Shown here in pieces: positions 1-7,206 of a DNA stretch of 9,913 nucleotides. Origin of the DNA: Clostridiales bacterium (GTDB lineage Bacteria; Bacillota; Clostridia; Oscillospirales; Oscillospiraceae); assembly GCA_021205375.1 (NCBI GenBank), contig JAJPXR010000020.1:1-9913 (forward strand), given 5' to 3'. Positions within the stretch are counted from its first letter, which is position 1, and every line of letters starts with the position of its first letter. The notes beneath the pieces were generated by a model. The model did no database searches, was not told where the DNA came from, and saw only the letters and a list, made by a program, of their open reading frames with translations. Made by a program: the position numbers and the translations under genes.

Positions 1-701
1 ACGCCGAAGGGCGCAGGAGCGCCGATTTTGCCGCCCAGCAGCAACCCGGCCCCCAGCAGCACACCACCCCCCAGGGTCAGTTGCCAGCCGGTGATGAGGA
101 AGGGGTCTCGGCCCTGGGTCAGCACCTTGGAGCAGATGGCTCCCGCGGAGACGAAGCACACCGACAGCAGGATCATGCCCTCGCCCAGCAGGGCAAAGGG
201 CTGCCCACCCAGATTGCCACCCAGGTTGACCAGCACCACGCCGGCCAGTCCCATCAGGCAGCCCAGCCACTTTTTTGCCGTCATCGGCTCTTTTTTTCGC
301 CAAATAAGCGCCGAGAGCAGCACCGTCAGGAAGGCGGAGGCGGCGTTGAGGATGCTGGCCCGGACGCCGGTGGTGTGGGCCAGACCGATATAATAAAATA
401 GGTATTGCCCCGTGGTTTGCACCAGGCCGATGGTCACGATGCCCGGAGCGTCCGCCCGGTGAGGAACGGGGAACCGGCGGTGGAGCAGGCCGCACAAGGT
501 CAGCGTGGACAGCCCCGCCAGGGTGAAGCGGGTCCCGGCGAACACCATCAGGCAAGCGGGGGAGGAGGTATCCACCTGAAAGGCGGTGTACCCCAGCTTC
601 ACCGAGGGATAGGCGGCTCCCCACAGCAGCGTGGCACACAGAGCCAGCAAAACGATGTGGGCAGAGTTTTGGTAAAAGGCCGCAGCCTTGGTCTCCTTCA
701 T
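1..701 (-). CDS. EamA/DMT-family membrane transporter, C terminus missing
   Basis: About 233 residues are present and the 3' end runs off the left edge of the window. The protein is strongly hydrophobic with glycine- and alanine-rich helices. The first membrane segment is near residues 15-35 (LLALCATLLWGAAYPS). It is followed by AGTRFTLAGL, the RF/A signature typical of the second helix of EamA proteins, then a segment around YYIGLAHTTGVRASIL, and a second-half repeat starting near LLGEGMILLSVCFVSAG. The DMT superfamily usually has ten helices in about 300 residues, made of two EamA repeats; roughly seven helices are visible here. Family members are inner-membrane exporters or importers of amino acids, nucleosides or other metabolites; the substrate cannot be told from this sequence. 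The ATG at 701 is chosen because a GAAGGGA-like ribosome binding site lies just upstream and hydrophobic sequence begins soon after. The gene is divergent from recG. Confidence 0.88.
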   Translation of the reverse strand, partial: MKETKAAAFYQNSAHIVLLALCATLLWGAAYPSVKLGYTAFQVDTSSPACLMVFAGTRFTLAGLSTLTLCGLLHRRFPVPHRADAPGIVTIGLVQTTGQYLFYYIGLAHTTGVRASILNAASAFLTVLLSALIWRKKEPMTAKKWLGCLMGLAGVVLVNLGGNLGGQPFALLGEGMILLSVCFVSAGAICSKVLTQGRDPFLITGWQLTLGGGVLLGAGLLLGGKIGAPAPFG

Positions 702-732
702 AGGAAAAATTCCCTTCACGAACAGTACCATA

Positions 733-761
733 AGAGTATCACTTTTAGAAAATAATGTCCA
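733..761 (-). promoter_or_regulatory. Weak candidate promoter for the EamA transporter
   Basis: On the minus strand TGGACA (756-761, five of six to the -35 consensus) is separated by 17 bases from TACTCT (733-738). A TGA precedes the latter and could act as an extended -10. The -10 hexamer itself is poor, so this is only the best-spaced candidate in the divergent gap. Confidence 0.3.
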
Positions 762-783
762 TTGGAGAAATTGCAAGACTTTC

Positions 784-812
784 TTCCCAGACCGATGAAT
801 TTGTGGTAAAAT
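784..812 (+). promoter_or_regulatory. Candidate sigma-A promoter of recG
   Basis: TTCCCA (784-789, four of six to TTGACA) and TAAAAT (807-812, five of six to TATAAT) are separated by 17 bases. A TGG directly before the -10 fits an extended -10 (TGn). The predicted transcript would begin near 819, giving a leader of about 38 bases before the GTG start at 857. Confidence 0.6.
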
Positions 813-856
813 AGAACAAAAATCGCCTCTTGGGACGAAGAAAGGAAGCGGTGACC

Positions 857-2947
857 GTGGCGATCACGCTGGACGGGTCCATCCGGCAGCTCCCCCGCAT
901 CGGGGAGCAGCGGGCCAAAAAGCTGGAAAAGTTGAAGATCTACACCCCCAGGGACCTGCTCTACTGGTTCCCCAGAGATTACCAGGACCTGCGGCAGATC
1001 TATGACATCACCCAGGCCCCGGTAGGGGAACCCTGCTGTGTGGAAGGCATTGTGGCGGATCGGCCCGTCACCCAGTACGTCCGCCGGGGCATGGAGCTGA
1101 CCAAGACCCGTGTGGTGGACGGGCGGGGACAACTGTTCCTGACATTTTTCAACCAGAACTACGTCAGCCGCGCCCTGCGTCCCGGCGAAGAATATATTTT
1201 TTACGGGACGATTGAGCAGACGGGCAGCCGAAAGAGTATGACCAACCCCATGTTTGAGTCGGCGGGGAGGCGGCACTTCACCGGGCGCATCATGCCAGTC
1301 TACCCATTGACGGCGGGCATCACCAACTTCACCCTCTCCGAGGCGGTGCGGCAGGTGCTGGTGAACTGCGCCGGGGAACTCCACGACCCGCTGCCGGAGG
1401 ACCTGCGGGAAGAGCATCATCTGGTGGGGCTGGGCTACGCCTTGCAAAACGTCCACTTCCCCAAGGATGACCAGGCGCTGGCCGCCGCCCGGCGGCGACT
1501 GGTGTTCGAGGAGCTGTTTTTCTTCTCGGCAGGGCTGGCGATGATGAAGGGCCAGCGTTCCGGCCAGGCAGCCATTACCTGCCAGCGGCGCTCCCTCCAG
1601 CCCTTCTGGGAGACGCTGCCCTTTACGCCTACGTCCGCCCAGCGCCGGGCGGCGGAGGAAGCGGCGGCGGACCTCTGCTCCGGCAGGCCCATGAACCGGC
1701 TGCTCCAGGGGGACGTGGGCAGCGGCAAAACCGTGGTGGCGGCGGCCTGCGCCTGGCTCATGGCCCAAAGCGGTGGCCAAACCGCCCTGATGGTCCCCAC
1801 GGAGATTTTGGCCCGGCAGCATTGCCAGACCCTGACCCCGCTGCTGGAGCAGAGCGGCCTCCGGGTGGGGCTGCTGACCGGCTCCATGAAGGCTAAAGAG
1901 AAGCGGGACGTGTATGAGCGGCTCCAGTTGGGAATGATCGACCTGGTGGTGGGCACGCACGCGCTGTTGACGGAGGGTGTGGCCTTCCGGCGGTTGGGGC
2001 TGGTCATCACCGACGAGCAGCACCGCTTTGGCGTAGACCAGCGGGCGAAGCTGGCGGAGAAGGGCCGGGAGTCGGAGGGCCTCGCCCCCCATGTGCTGGT
2101 CATGTCGGCCACGCCCATCCCCCGGACGCTGGCCCTCATCCTCTACGGAGATTTAGAGGTATCCATCCTGGACGAACTGCCCCCCGGACGGCAACAGATC
2201 GACACCTTCCTGGTGGGGGAGGACAAACGGGAGCGGATGTACGGTTTTGTCCGCAAGCAGGTGGCCGAAGGGCACCAGGTCTACATCGTCTGCCCCTCCG
2301 TCAGCGCGGAATCCGCCCTGGAGCGGGGGACGATAACGGCCACGGAGCTGAAAGCGGTGGAGGAGTACGCCGAGAAGCTGCAAACAGAGGTTTTCCCTGA
2401 CCTGCGCGTCGGTTTGGTCCACGGCAGGCAGTCCGCGAAAGCCAAGGAGCAGGTCATAGTTCAATTTGCCCAGGGGGAGCTGGACATTCTGGTGGCCACC
2501 ACGGTCATCGAGGTGGGCGTGGACGTACCCAACGCCACGCTGATGGTGATTGAAAACGCCGAGCGGTTTGGCCTCTCCCAGCTCCACCAGCTCCGGGGCC
2601 GTGTGGGACGTGGAAAAGCCAAATCCTACTGTGTGCTGGTGTCGGACAACCGGAACCTGGAGACCCGCCAGCGGATGAAGGCCCTCTGCGCCACCAACGA
2701 TGGGTTCCAAATCGCGGAGGAGGATCTGAAGCTCCGGGGACCGGGAGACTTCTTTGGGGCGCGGCAGCACGGCCTGCCCCAGCTTCGGGTGGCGGACCTG
2801 GCCGGAGACGTGCGGGTACTCCAGGAGGCCCAGGCCGCTGCCGCAAAGCGGGTGGCCGACGACCCGGACCTGCAAAAACCGGAAAATATCCCCATCAAAG
2901 CGCAAATTCAGGCGCTGTTCGAGACGAATACGGACCGGCTCAACTAG
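857..2947 (+). CDS. recG: ATP-dependent DNA helicase RecG
   Basis: RecG is a superfamily 2 helicase that remodels stalled replication forks and Holliday-junction-like branched DNA in the cytoplasm. The 696 residues match the usual family length of about 690. An N-terminal wedge/OB domain (about residues 1-235, including YWFPRDYQDL) is followed by helicase motifs: Walker A GDVGSGKT at 285-292, the DEQH box at 386-389, and MSATPIPRT at 416-424. The arginine-finger motif GRVGRGKAKS comes later. The C-terminal LKLRGPGDFFGARQ (from 624) is the TRG translocation motif diagnostic of RecG. The GTG at 857 is preferred because AAAGGAAG (841-848) lies 8 bases upstream. A TTG at 830 would add nine residues and a GTG at 851 would add two; neither is as well placed. 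The gene stands alone between its own promoter and an AT-rich gap; no clear terminator hairpin follows it. Confidence 0.97.
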   Translation: MAITLDGSIRQLPRIGEQRAKKLEKLKIYTPRDLLYWFPRDYQDLRQIYDITQAPVGEPCCVEGIVADRPVTQYVRRGMELTKTRVVDGRGQLFLTFFNQNYVSRALRPGEEYIFYGTIEQTGSRKSMTNPMFESAGRRHFTGRIMPVYPLTAGITNFTLSEAVRQVLVNCAGELHDPLPEDLREEHHLVGLGYALQNVHFPKDDQALAAARRRLVFEELFFFSAGLAMMKGQRSGQAAITCQRRSLQPFWETLPFTPTSAQRRAAEEAAADLCSGRPMNRLLQGDVGSGKTVVAAACAWLMAQSGGQTALMVPTEILARQHCQTLTPLLEQSGLRVGLLTGSMKAKEKRDVYERLQLGMIDLVVGTHALLTEGVAFRRLGLVITDEQHRFGVDQRAKLAEKGRESEGLAPHVLVMSATPIPRTLALILYGDLEVSILDELPPGRQQIDTFLVGEDKRERMYGFVRKQVAEGHQVYIVCPSVSAESALERGTITATELKAVEEYAEKLQTEVFPDLRVGLVHGRQSAKAKEQVIVQFAQGELDILVATTVIEVGVDVPNATLMVIENAERFGLSQLHQLRGRVGRGKAKSYCVLVSDNRNLETRQRMKALCATNDGFQIAEEDLKLRGPGDFFGARQHGLPQLRVADLAGDVRVLQEAQAAAAKRVADDPDLQKPENIPIKAQIQALFETNTDRLN

Positions 2948-3101
2948 GGGAGCGACCGGAATAGCCAGCGGGAAAAAAGAAACTGGCAAGAGGAATTTTA
3001 TTCTGAAAAGAAATTTCGATTCGGTCTAGATTTGTTCACAATTATCTGGTATCCTTAGGGTTAAAATAATCACTCCATATGATTTAAAGGAGAAATTGAC
3101 T

Positions 3102-5651
3102 ATGCAACCGACACTTTGTTCCAAATGCCGCAAAAATGTGGCAGTTGTGTTTATCACAAAAATAGAAAACAACGAAACCAAAAACGAGGGCTACTGCCTG
3201 AAATGCGCCAAGGAGCTGGGCATCAAGCCCGTGGACGACATGTTCAAGCGGATGGGCATCTCCGACGATGACCTGGATGGCCTGACCAGCGAAATGATGA
3301 ACGCTTTCGGCGGGCCGGAGGCGATGGAATCGCTGCCGGACATCTCCCAGTCGGAGGATGACGATGAGGAGGACGAGGAGGGCAAGACCGCCACCTTCCC
3401 GTTTTTGAATAAGCTGTTCAACAGCAACCAGCCGCCCCGGGAGAACGGCGAGCGCCGTCAGGAGAACAGGGAAAAGGACGACAAAAAGAAGGAAAACCGT
3501 CCCCAAAAGCTGAAATATCTGGAGAGCTACTGCGTTTCCCTGACCAACCGGGCCAGAGAGGGCAAGCTGGACCGGGTCGTTGGCCGGGAGGAGGAAATTT
3601 CCCGGGTCATTCAAATCCTGAACCGGCGGCAGAAGAACAACCCCTGTCTCATCGGTGAGCCGGGCGTGGGCAAGACCGCCATTGCCGAGGGGCTGGCCCA
3701 GCGCATCGCCACGGGCAACGTCCCCTATAAGCTCAAGGAGAAGGAAGTCTACCTGCTGGACCTGACCGCTCTGGTGGCGGGGACCCAGTTCCGGGGCCAG
3801 TTCGAGAGCCGGATGAAGGGCCTCATCGAGGAAGTCAAAAAGGTGGGCAATGCCATCCTGGTCATCGACGAGGTCCACAACATCGTGGGTGCGGGAGACG
3901 CGGAAGGCTCCATGAACGCCGCCAACATCCTGAAGCCCGCCCTGTCCCGTGGGGAAATTCAGGTCATCGGCACCACTACTTATAATGAGTACCGCAAATA
4001 TATCGAGAAGGACGCCGCCCTGGAGCGCCGGTTCCAGCCGGTGACAGTGGAGGAGCCTTCCATCGAGGACAGCGTTCAGGTCATCATGGGCATCGCCCCG
4101 TACTATGAGAACTACCATCAGGTGGTCATTCCCGTTGCTGTGGCGCGGGAGGCGGTGCTGCTCTCCGAGCGGTACATCACCGACCGCTATCTGCCCGACA
4201 AGGCCATCGACCTGATCGACGAAGCCTGTTCCGACGTGAACCTGCACAACAAGGCTTTGGCCCATCGTGCGGAGCTGGAAAAGGATAAAGCGGACCTGGA
4301 GAAGGAGATGGAACTGCTCTCCGGCCAGTCCGACGAGTTCACCAACCGCAAGACCCAGGAGCTGACCGCCAACGAGCGCAAGCAGTCCCGCTGCCGCCAG
4401 GAGCAGGCCACCCTGAACCAGGCGCGGCAGACCCTGCGCACCAACACCACCCTGACCGATGAGGAGCGGGCTGAGCGCCTGGCGCTGAACGAGAGCCAGA
4501 TGCAGAAGAACCAGGAGCAGTTGCGGGCCTTGCAGGAGGAACGCCGCCGCATCCAGTCGGAGACCGACACCACCTTCTTCGAGCAGCGGGCCATCGTCCA
4601 GAGCAAGATCCAGCAGGTCCAGCAGCAGTTGGACGAGATGGGTAGCCAGCCTGCCCCGGAGCTGACCATGGAGCATTTGGCCCGGGTCATCGAGCAGTGG
4701 ACGGGTATCCCCGCCAGCCGCATCGAGGAGGCGGAGTTCTCTCGGCTGTCCAAGCTGGACGAGCGGCTGAAAAGCCACATCGTTGGCCAGGACAAGGCGG
4801 TGGACGCCGTCACCCGCGCCATCCGGCGCAACCGGGTGGGCATCTCCCCCAAGCATAAGCCGGTATCCTTCATCTTTGTTGGCTCCACCGGCGTGGGCAA
4901 AACGGAGCTGGTGAAGCAACTGGCCGCCGACCTGTTCGACACCCCGGACTCCCTGATTCGGCTGGATATGTCCGAATATATGGAGAAATACGCCGTTTCC
5001 CGCATCATCGGGTCCCCTCCCGGCTATGTGGGCTATGACGAGGCCGGGCAGTTGACCGAAAAGGTCCGCCGCAAGCCCTACTGCGTGATTTTGTTCGACG
5101 AGATCGAGAAGGCTCACCCGGATGTGCTGAACATCCTGCTCCAGATCCTGGACGACGGGCGCATCACCGACGCCCACGGGCGCACCGTCAACTTTGAACA
5201 CGCCGTCATCGTCATGACCTCCAACGCGGGCAGCGCCACCAAGGAGGGGACGGTGGGCTTTGGCCGCACCCTCGACGAGCAGGACGAGGAGCGCACCATG
5301 AAGGCGCTGCAATCCTTCCTACGGCCGGAGTTCATCAACCGTGTGGATGAGATCATCCACTTCAACCGCCTGACCGAGGAGAACTTCAAGAGCATCACCA
5401 ACATCATGCTGAACGAGTTGAAGGATTCTCTGGCGGACAAGAACATCAACTTTATGTGGGACGACGCGCTGGTGGACTACCTGACCGAGAAATCCTACTC
5501 TCTGACCTACGGCGCCCGGAACCTGCGCCGCCTGATCCAGCGGGAGCTGGAGGACGCCATTGCCACCCTGCTCATCAACCAGTATATGGAGGCTATCACC
5601 CAAATCAAGGCCACGGCGGTGGATGGGAATATCCAGTTGTTGTCTATGTGA
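3102..5651 (+). CDS. clpE: ClpE-like Hsp100 ATPase with N-terminal zinc finger (Clp protease subunit)
   Basis: This is an 849-residue AAA+ unfoldase with two ATPase domains, expected to feed substrates to ClpP. CSKC (6-9) and CLKC (32-35) form a four-cysteine zinc finger like that of ClpE and McsA, replacing the Clp N repeats of ClpC. A highly charged linker follows (acidic run near 86-94, then a K/R/E-rich stretch to about 135). D1 has Walker A GEPGVGKT at 185-192 and Walker B VIDE at 254-257. D2 has Walker A GSTGVGKT at 594-601 and Walker B LFDE at 664-667. The loop VGF at 718-720 is the ClpP-docking motif known from ClpC/ClpA-type proteins, so a protease role is favoured over a pure ClpB-like disaggregase. 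Between D1 and D2, about 386-515 is a long charged coiled coil, longer than usual for ClpE or ClpC. The ATG at 3102 has AAAGGAG (3086-3092) upstream; a TTG at 3096 is too close to it. No CtsR heptad repeat was seen upstream. ClpC is the alternative name. Confidence 0.93.
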   Translation: MQPTLCSKCRKNVAVVFITKIENNETKNEGYCLKCAKELGIKPVDDMFKRMGISDDDLDGLTSEMMNAFGGPEAMESLPDISQSEDDDEEDEEGKTATFPFLNKLFNSNQPPRENGERRQENREKDDKKKENRPQKLKYLESYCVSLTNRAREGKLDRVVGREEEISRVIQILNRRQKNNPCLIGEPGVGKTAIAEGLAQRIATGNVPYKLKEKEVYLLDLTALVAGTQFRGQFESRMKGLIEEVKKVGNAILVIDEVHNIVGAGDAEGSMNAANILKPALSRGEIQVIGTTTYNEYRKYIEKDAALERRFQPVTVEEPSIEDSVQVIMGIAPYYENYHQVVIPVAVAREAVLLSERYITDRYLPDKAIDLIDEACSDVNLHNKALAHRAELEKDKADLEKEMELLSGQSDEFTNRKTQELTANERKQSRCRQEQATLNQARQTLRTNTTLTDEERAERLALNESQMQKNQEQLRALQEERRRIQSETDTTFFEQRAIVQSKIQQVQQQLDEMGSQPAPELTMEHLARVIEQWTGIPASRIEEAEFSRLSKLDERLKSHIVGQDKAVDAVTRAIRRNRVGISPKHKPVSFIFVGSTGVGKTELVKQLAADLFDTPDSLIRLDMSEYMEKYAVSRIIGSPPGYVGYDEAGQLTEKVRRKPYCVILFDEIEKAHPDVLNILLQILDDGRITDAHGRTVNFEHAVIVMTSNAGSATKEGTVGFGRTLDEQDEERTMKALQSFLRPEFINRVDEIIHFNRLTEENFKSITNIMLNELKDSLADKNINFMWDDALVDYLTEKSYSLTYGARNLRRLIQRELEDAIATLLINQYMEAITQIKATAVDGNIQLLSM

Positions 5652-5668
5652 CCTGTACAAAAAACCAA

Positions 5669-5707
5669 AAAAAGGACTGTGCCGACGGATTTGGCACAGT
5701 CCTTTTT
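5669..5707. terminator. Bidirectional rho-independent terminator
   Basis: A perfect 15-bp stem (5669-5683 with 5693-5707) encloses a 9-base loop. The right arm ends in five T's and the left arm is preceded and begun by a run of seven A's, so it can act in both directions. It lies between the stop of the Clp ATPase (5651) and the stop of the convergent AraC-type gene (5724), and probably serves both. Confidence 0.93.
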
Positions 5708-5723
5708 GCATCGTTTTCACTTG

Positions 5724-6635
5724 TTATTCCTGAGAGGAAAGAGTCTGTAATTGCGCCCGGTACTGGCTGGGGGTCATCCCCGCCCGACGCTTGAAAGCGG
5801 CGAAGAAGGTCTTTTCGTCGGGAAAACCGCAGTCCATCCCGATCTGGCCCACGCCATGGTCGGTGGTGCGCAGCAGCCGCAGTGCCGCGTTCAGCCGCAG
5901 CTCTGTCAGATATTGCTTAAAGGTCTGGTTGGAGTGGCGTTTGAACAGCCGACAGAAGTACTCCCGGCTGTAGCCGAAATAGCTGGACACGTTCCGGGTG
6001 GTCAGGTTCTCCTGGTAGTTTTCCTCCAGGTAGAGCAGCGCCTCGAACAGGCGGCTGTTCCCTTCGCTGCTGCGCCGCTCCCCCGTGCAGAAGTCCGTAT
6101 CGATTTGGTGTAAAATCGCGGCGAGGGTGTCACTGACGGCGGAAGCCTGGTCCGGGTCGTCCCGCTCCAGCTCCGCCTGCTCCCGGAGCTGCCGACACAG
6201 GGATTGCAACTGGGCGACGGCGGCGGCAGACGCGCCGGGAGCGTCCCGGCTGACGGCCAGGGCGGAGCGGTCAGGCCCCAGGCAGCGGGGCAGGAAGCTG
6301 ACCGACAGCAGGTCGTATTCCTCTGTTGGGTCTCTGGGTGTCAGCACATGGAGGGCGTAGCAACTGATGAGCAAAAAGTCGCCGGGCCGCAGCAGGTGTT
6401 CTTCCCCGTCGATGAGAACGGCGACCTCTCCCTTTTGGGAGTAGAGCAGTTCCGCGCCGGGGTGCCAGTGGAGGGGAACAGTCTGGGCGCTCTGGCTGAG
6501 CGAGACCTGTACCAGCGCGGGGCAATCCTCCGGCAGTTCCATGCGCAGGAACAGGTCGCGGCAGACATAAGGTGTGCTGCCCGGTTCCAAAAAGGAAACG
6601 ATATGATTTTGAAATAGCTTATCCTCCGACGCCAT
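5724..6635 (-). CDS. AraC/XylS-family transcriptional regulator with N-terminal cupin domain
   Basis: This is a 303-residue one-component DNA-binding regulator. The N-terminal half has a cupin-like sensing fold (about residues 45-115) with HWHPGAELLY at 56-65 and the turn LLRPGDFLLI near 81-90, the pattern seen in AraC-type ligand-binding domains that often sense sugars. A less conserved linker follows. The C-terminal 100 residues carry two helix-turn-helix motifs: the first around LTTRNVSSYFGYSREYFCRL, the second around GVGQIGMDCGFPDEKTFFAA. The family signature GMTPSQYR lies at 286-293. The ATG at 6635 is chosen because AGAGGCGAG lies just upstream; an upstream TTG would add 19 residues with no supporting site. 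The gene converges on the Clp gene and shares its terminator. The ligand and target genes are not evident; neither neighbour is a sugar-utilisation gene, so it may act on itself or at a distance. Confidence 0.93.
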   Translation of the reverse strand: MASEDKLFQNHIVSFLEPGSTPYVCRDLFLRMELPEDCPALVQVSLSQSAQTVPLHWHPGAELLYSQKGEVAVLIDGEEHLLRPGDFLLISCYALHVLTPRDPTEEYDLLSVSFLPRCLGPDRSALAVSRDAPGASAAAVAQLQSLCRQLREQAELERDDPDQASAVSDTLAAILHQIDTDFCTGERRSSEGNSRLFEALLYLEENYQENLTTRNVSSYFGYSREYFCRLFKRHSNQTFKQYLTELRLNAALRLLRTTDHGVGQIGMDCGFPDEKTFFAAFKRRAGMTPSQYRAQLQTLSSQE

Positions 6636-6690
6636 GAAACTCGCCTCTTTGCCCTTCGCGGGGTAGATATCTATGCGGCCTTCGCCGCGC

Positions 6691-6715
6691 AAATAAACCG
6701 CACAGCAGTTTATTT
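6691..6715. repeat. Inverted repeat in the AraC-type gene leader, candidate operator
   Basis: AAATAAAC (6691-6698) and GTTTATTT (6708-6715) are perfect 8-base arms around a 9-base spacer. The repeat lies between the candidate -10 of the AraC-type gene (6726-6731) and its start codon. That is where a repressor site for autoregulation could sit. The AT-rich arms make a very stable RNA hairpin less likely than a protein-binding site, but neither is shown. Confidence 0.5.
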
Positions 6716-6725
6716 AACAAACATT

Positions 6726-6754
6726 ACTATAGCACAAAGAAAGAGGAAAGTACA
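6726..6754 (-). promoter_or_regulatory. Candidate promoter of the AraC-type regulator
   Basis: On the minus strand TATAGT (6726-6731, five of six) lies 17 bases downstream of TGTACT (6749-6754, only three of six to TTGACA). A weak -35 with a good -10 is typical of activator-dependent promoters, which would suit autoregulation. The transcript would carry a leader of about 85 bases containing the inverted repeat. Confidence 0.5.
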
Positions 6755-6808
6755 GGATTTTTTGCTATTTCGGACGAAAATCATTTTGAAGCGTTGAGAG
6801 GGGGAGAA

Positions 6809-6988
6809 CTAGGCCATGCTGTAGTCGAACATCACACGCTGTACCCGGCAGCCTTCGGCCACTTCATCGGGCAGCAGGGCCAACGCCACCATGATCGGCT
6901 CGGCGGCGGGGTCCGTCACCCGGCGCAGCCAGGCGTAATCGCCGTCGATTTTGAGGACGGTGTAGAGAATAGGGTCAGAAAATGCCAT
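6809..6988 (-). CDS. Small protein of unknown function (59 residues)
   Basis: The frame begins MAFSDPILYTVLKIDGDYAW and ends FDYSMA. A full AAGGAGG (6995-7001) sits 6 bases before the ATG, strong support for real translation. There is no signal peptide or membrane segment. The pattern of short hydrophobic strands (YTVLKIDGDYAWLRR, then PIMVALALLP, then CRVQRVMFDY) suggests a small beta-barrel of SH3-like type. It loosely recalls small Firmicutes proteins such as DUF3006, but that resemblance is from memory and weak. The protein is divergent from the STAND ATPase gene, with their starts 218 bases apart, and lies upstream of the AraC-type gene on the same strand, separated from it by 173 bases that contain the latter's own promoter. 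A functional link with either is not shown. Confidence 0.75.
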   Translation of the reverse strand: MAFSDPILYTVLKIDGDYAWLRRVTDPAAEPIMVALALLPDEVAEGCRVQRVMFDYSMA

Positions 6989-7034
6989 AATGTGCCTCCT
7001 TGTTCACCTGATAACAGAATTCTTTGATAAGAGT

Positions 7035-7063
7035 AGCCTACCACAAAGCCGGGGATTTCGCAA
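7035..7063 (-). promoter_or_regulatory. Weak candidate promoter of the 59-residue protein gene
   Basis: On the minus strand TTGCGA (7058-7063, four of six) and TAGGCT (7035-7040, three of six, preceded by TGG as a possible extended -10) are separated by exactly 17 bases. This is the best-spaced pair upstream of the strong ribosome binding site, but the -10 is poor. Confidence 0.28.
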
Positions 7064-7139
7064 GCGCCGCCTGAGAAATTGCGCCTTTTGAACGGGAGAG
7101 CGCCGCACCGTTTTACAGAGCGTGATTGCAAAAACAGGG

Positions 7140-7169
7140 TTGCGAAAGCGGCAGGAAATGGGGTATAAT
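7140..7169 (+). promoter_or_regulatory. Sigma-A-type promoter of the STAND ATPase gene
   Basis: A perfect TATAAT (7164-7169) lies 18 bases downstream of TTGCGA (7140-7145, four of six). Transcription would start near 7176, giving a leader of about 30 bases that contains AAAGGAGG (7192-7199), 7 bases before the ATG at 7207. The gene should therefore be expressed alone, without help from a neighbour. Confidence 0.75.
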
Positions 7170-7206
7170 CGAAACAGGTAAAAATTGCTCGAAAGGAGGC
7201 GTTTTC

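Noticed and set aside
830..832. TTG as the recG start
   Set aside because: It lies only about 11 bases after the predicted transcription start with no Shine-Dalgarno sequence, whereas AAAGGAAG is well placed for GTG 857.
716..2092. A 458-residue open frame on the minus strand across recG
   Set aside because: It lies antisense to strong RecG motifs, has low-complexity composition rich in histidine, glutamine and proline, and no ribosome binding site. It is the usual by-product of GC-rich coding sequence.
3012..3101. A promoter or CtsR operator upstream of the Clp ATPase
   Set aside because: The region is AT-rich and has TAAAAT (3062-3067), but no acceptable -35 at 16-18 bases and no pair of GGTCAAA-like heptads. 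I could not place a promoter with confidence.
3084..5312. A 742-residue open frame on the minus strand across the Clp ATPase gene
   Set aside because: The opposite strand encodes a complete Hsp100 protein with all motifs. The antisense frame has no recognisable domain and starts inside the other gene.
6636..6692. 19-residue extension of the AraC-type regulator from a TTG
   Set aside because: It begins inside the palindrome region with no ribosome binding site. The ATG at 6635 has a purine-rich site just upstream.
7126..7206. N-terminal extension of the STAND protein from a TTG
   Set aside because: It would start upstream of the predicted -35 and -10 boxes. The ATG at 7207 has an ideal ribosome binding site.
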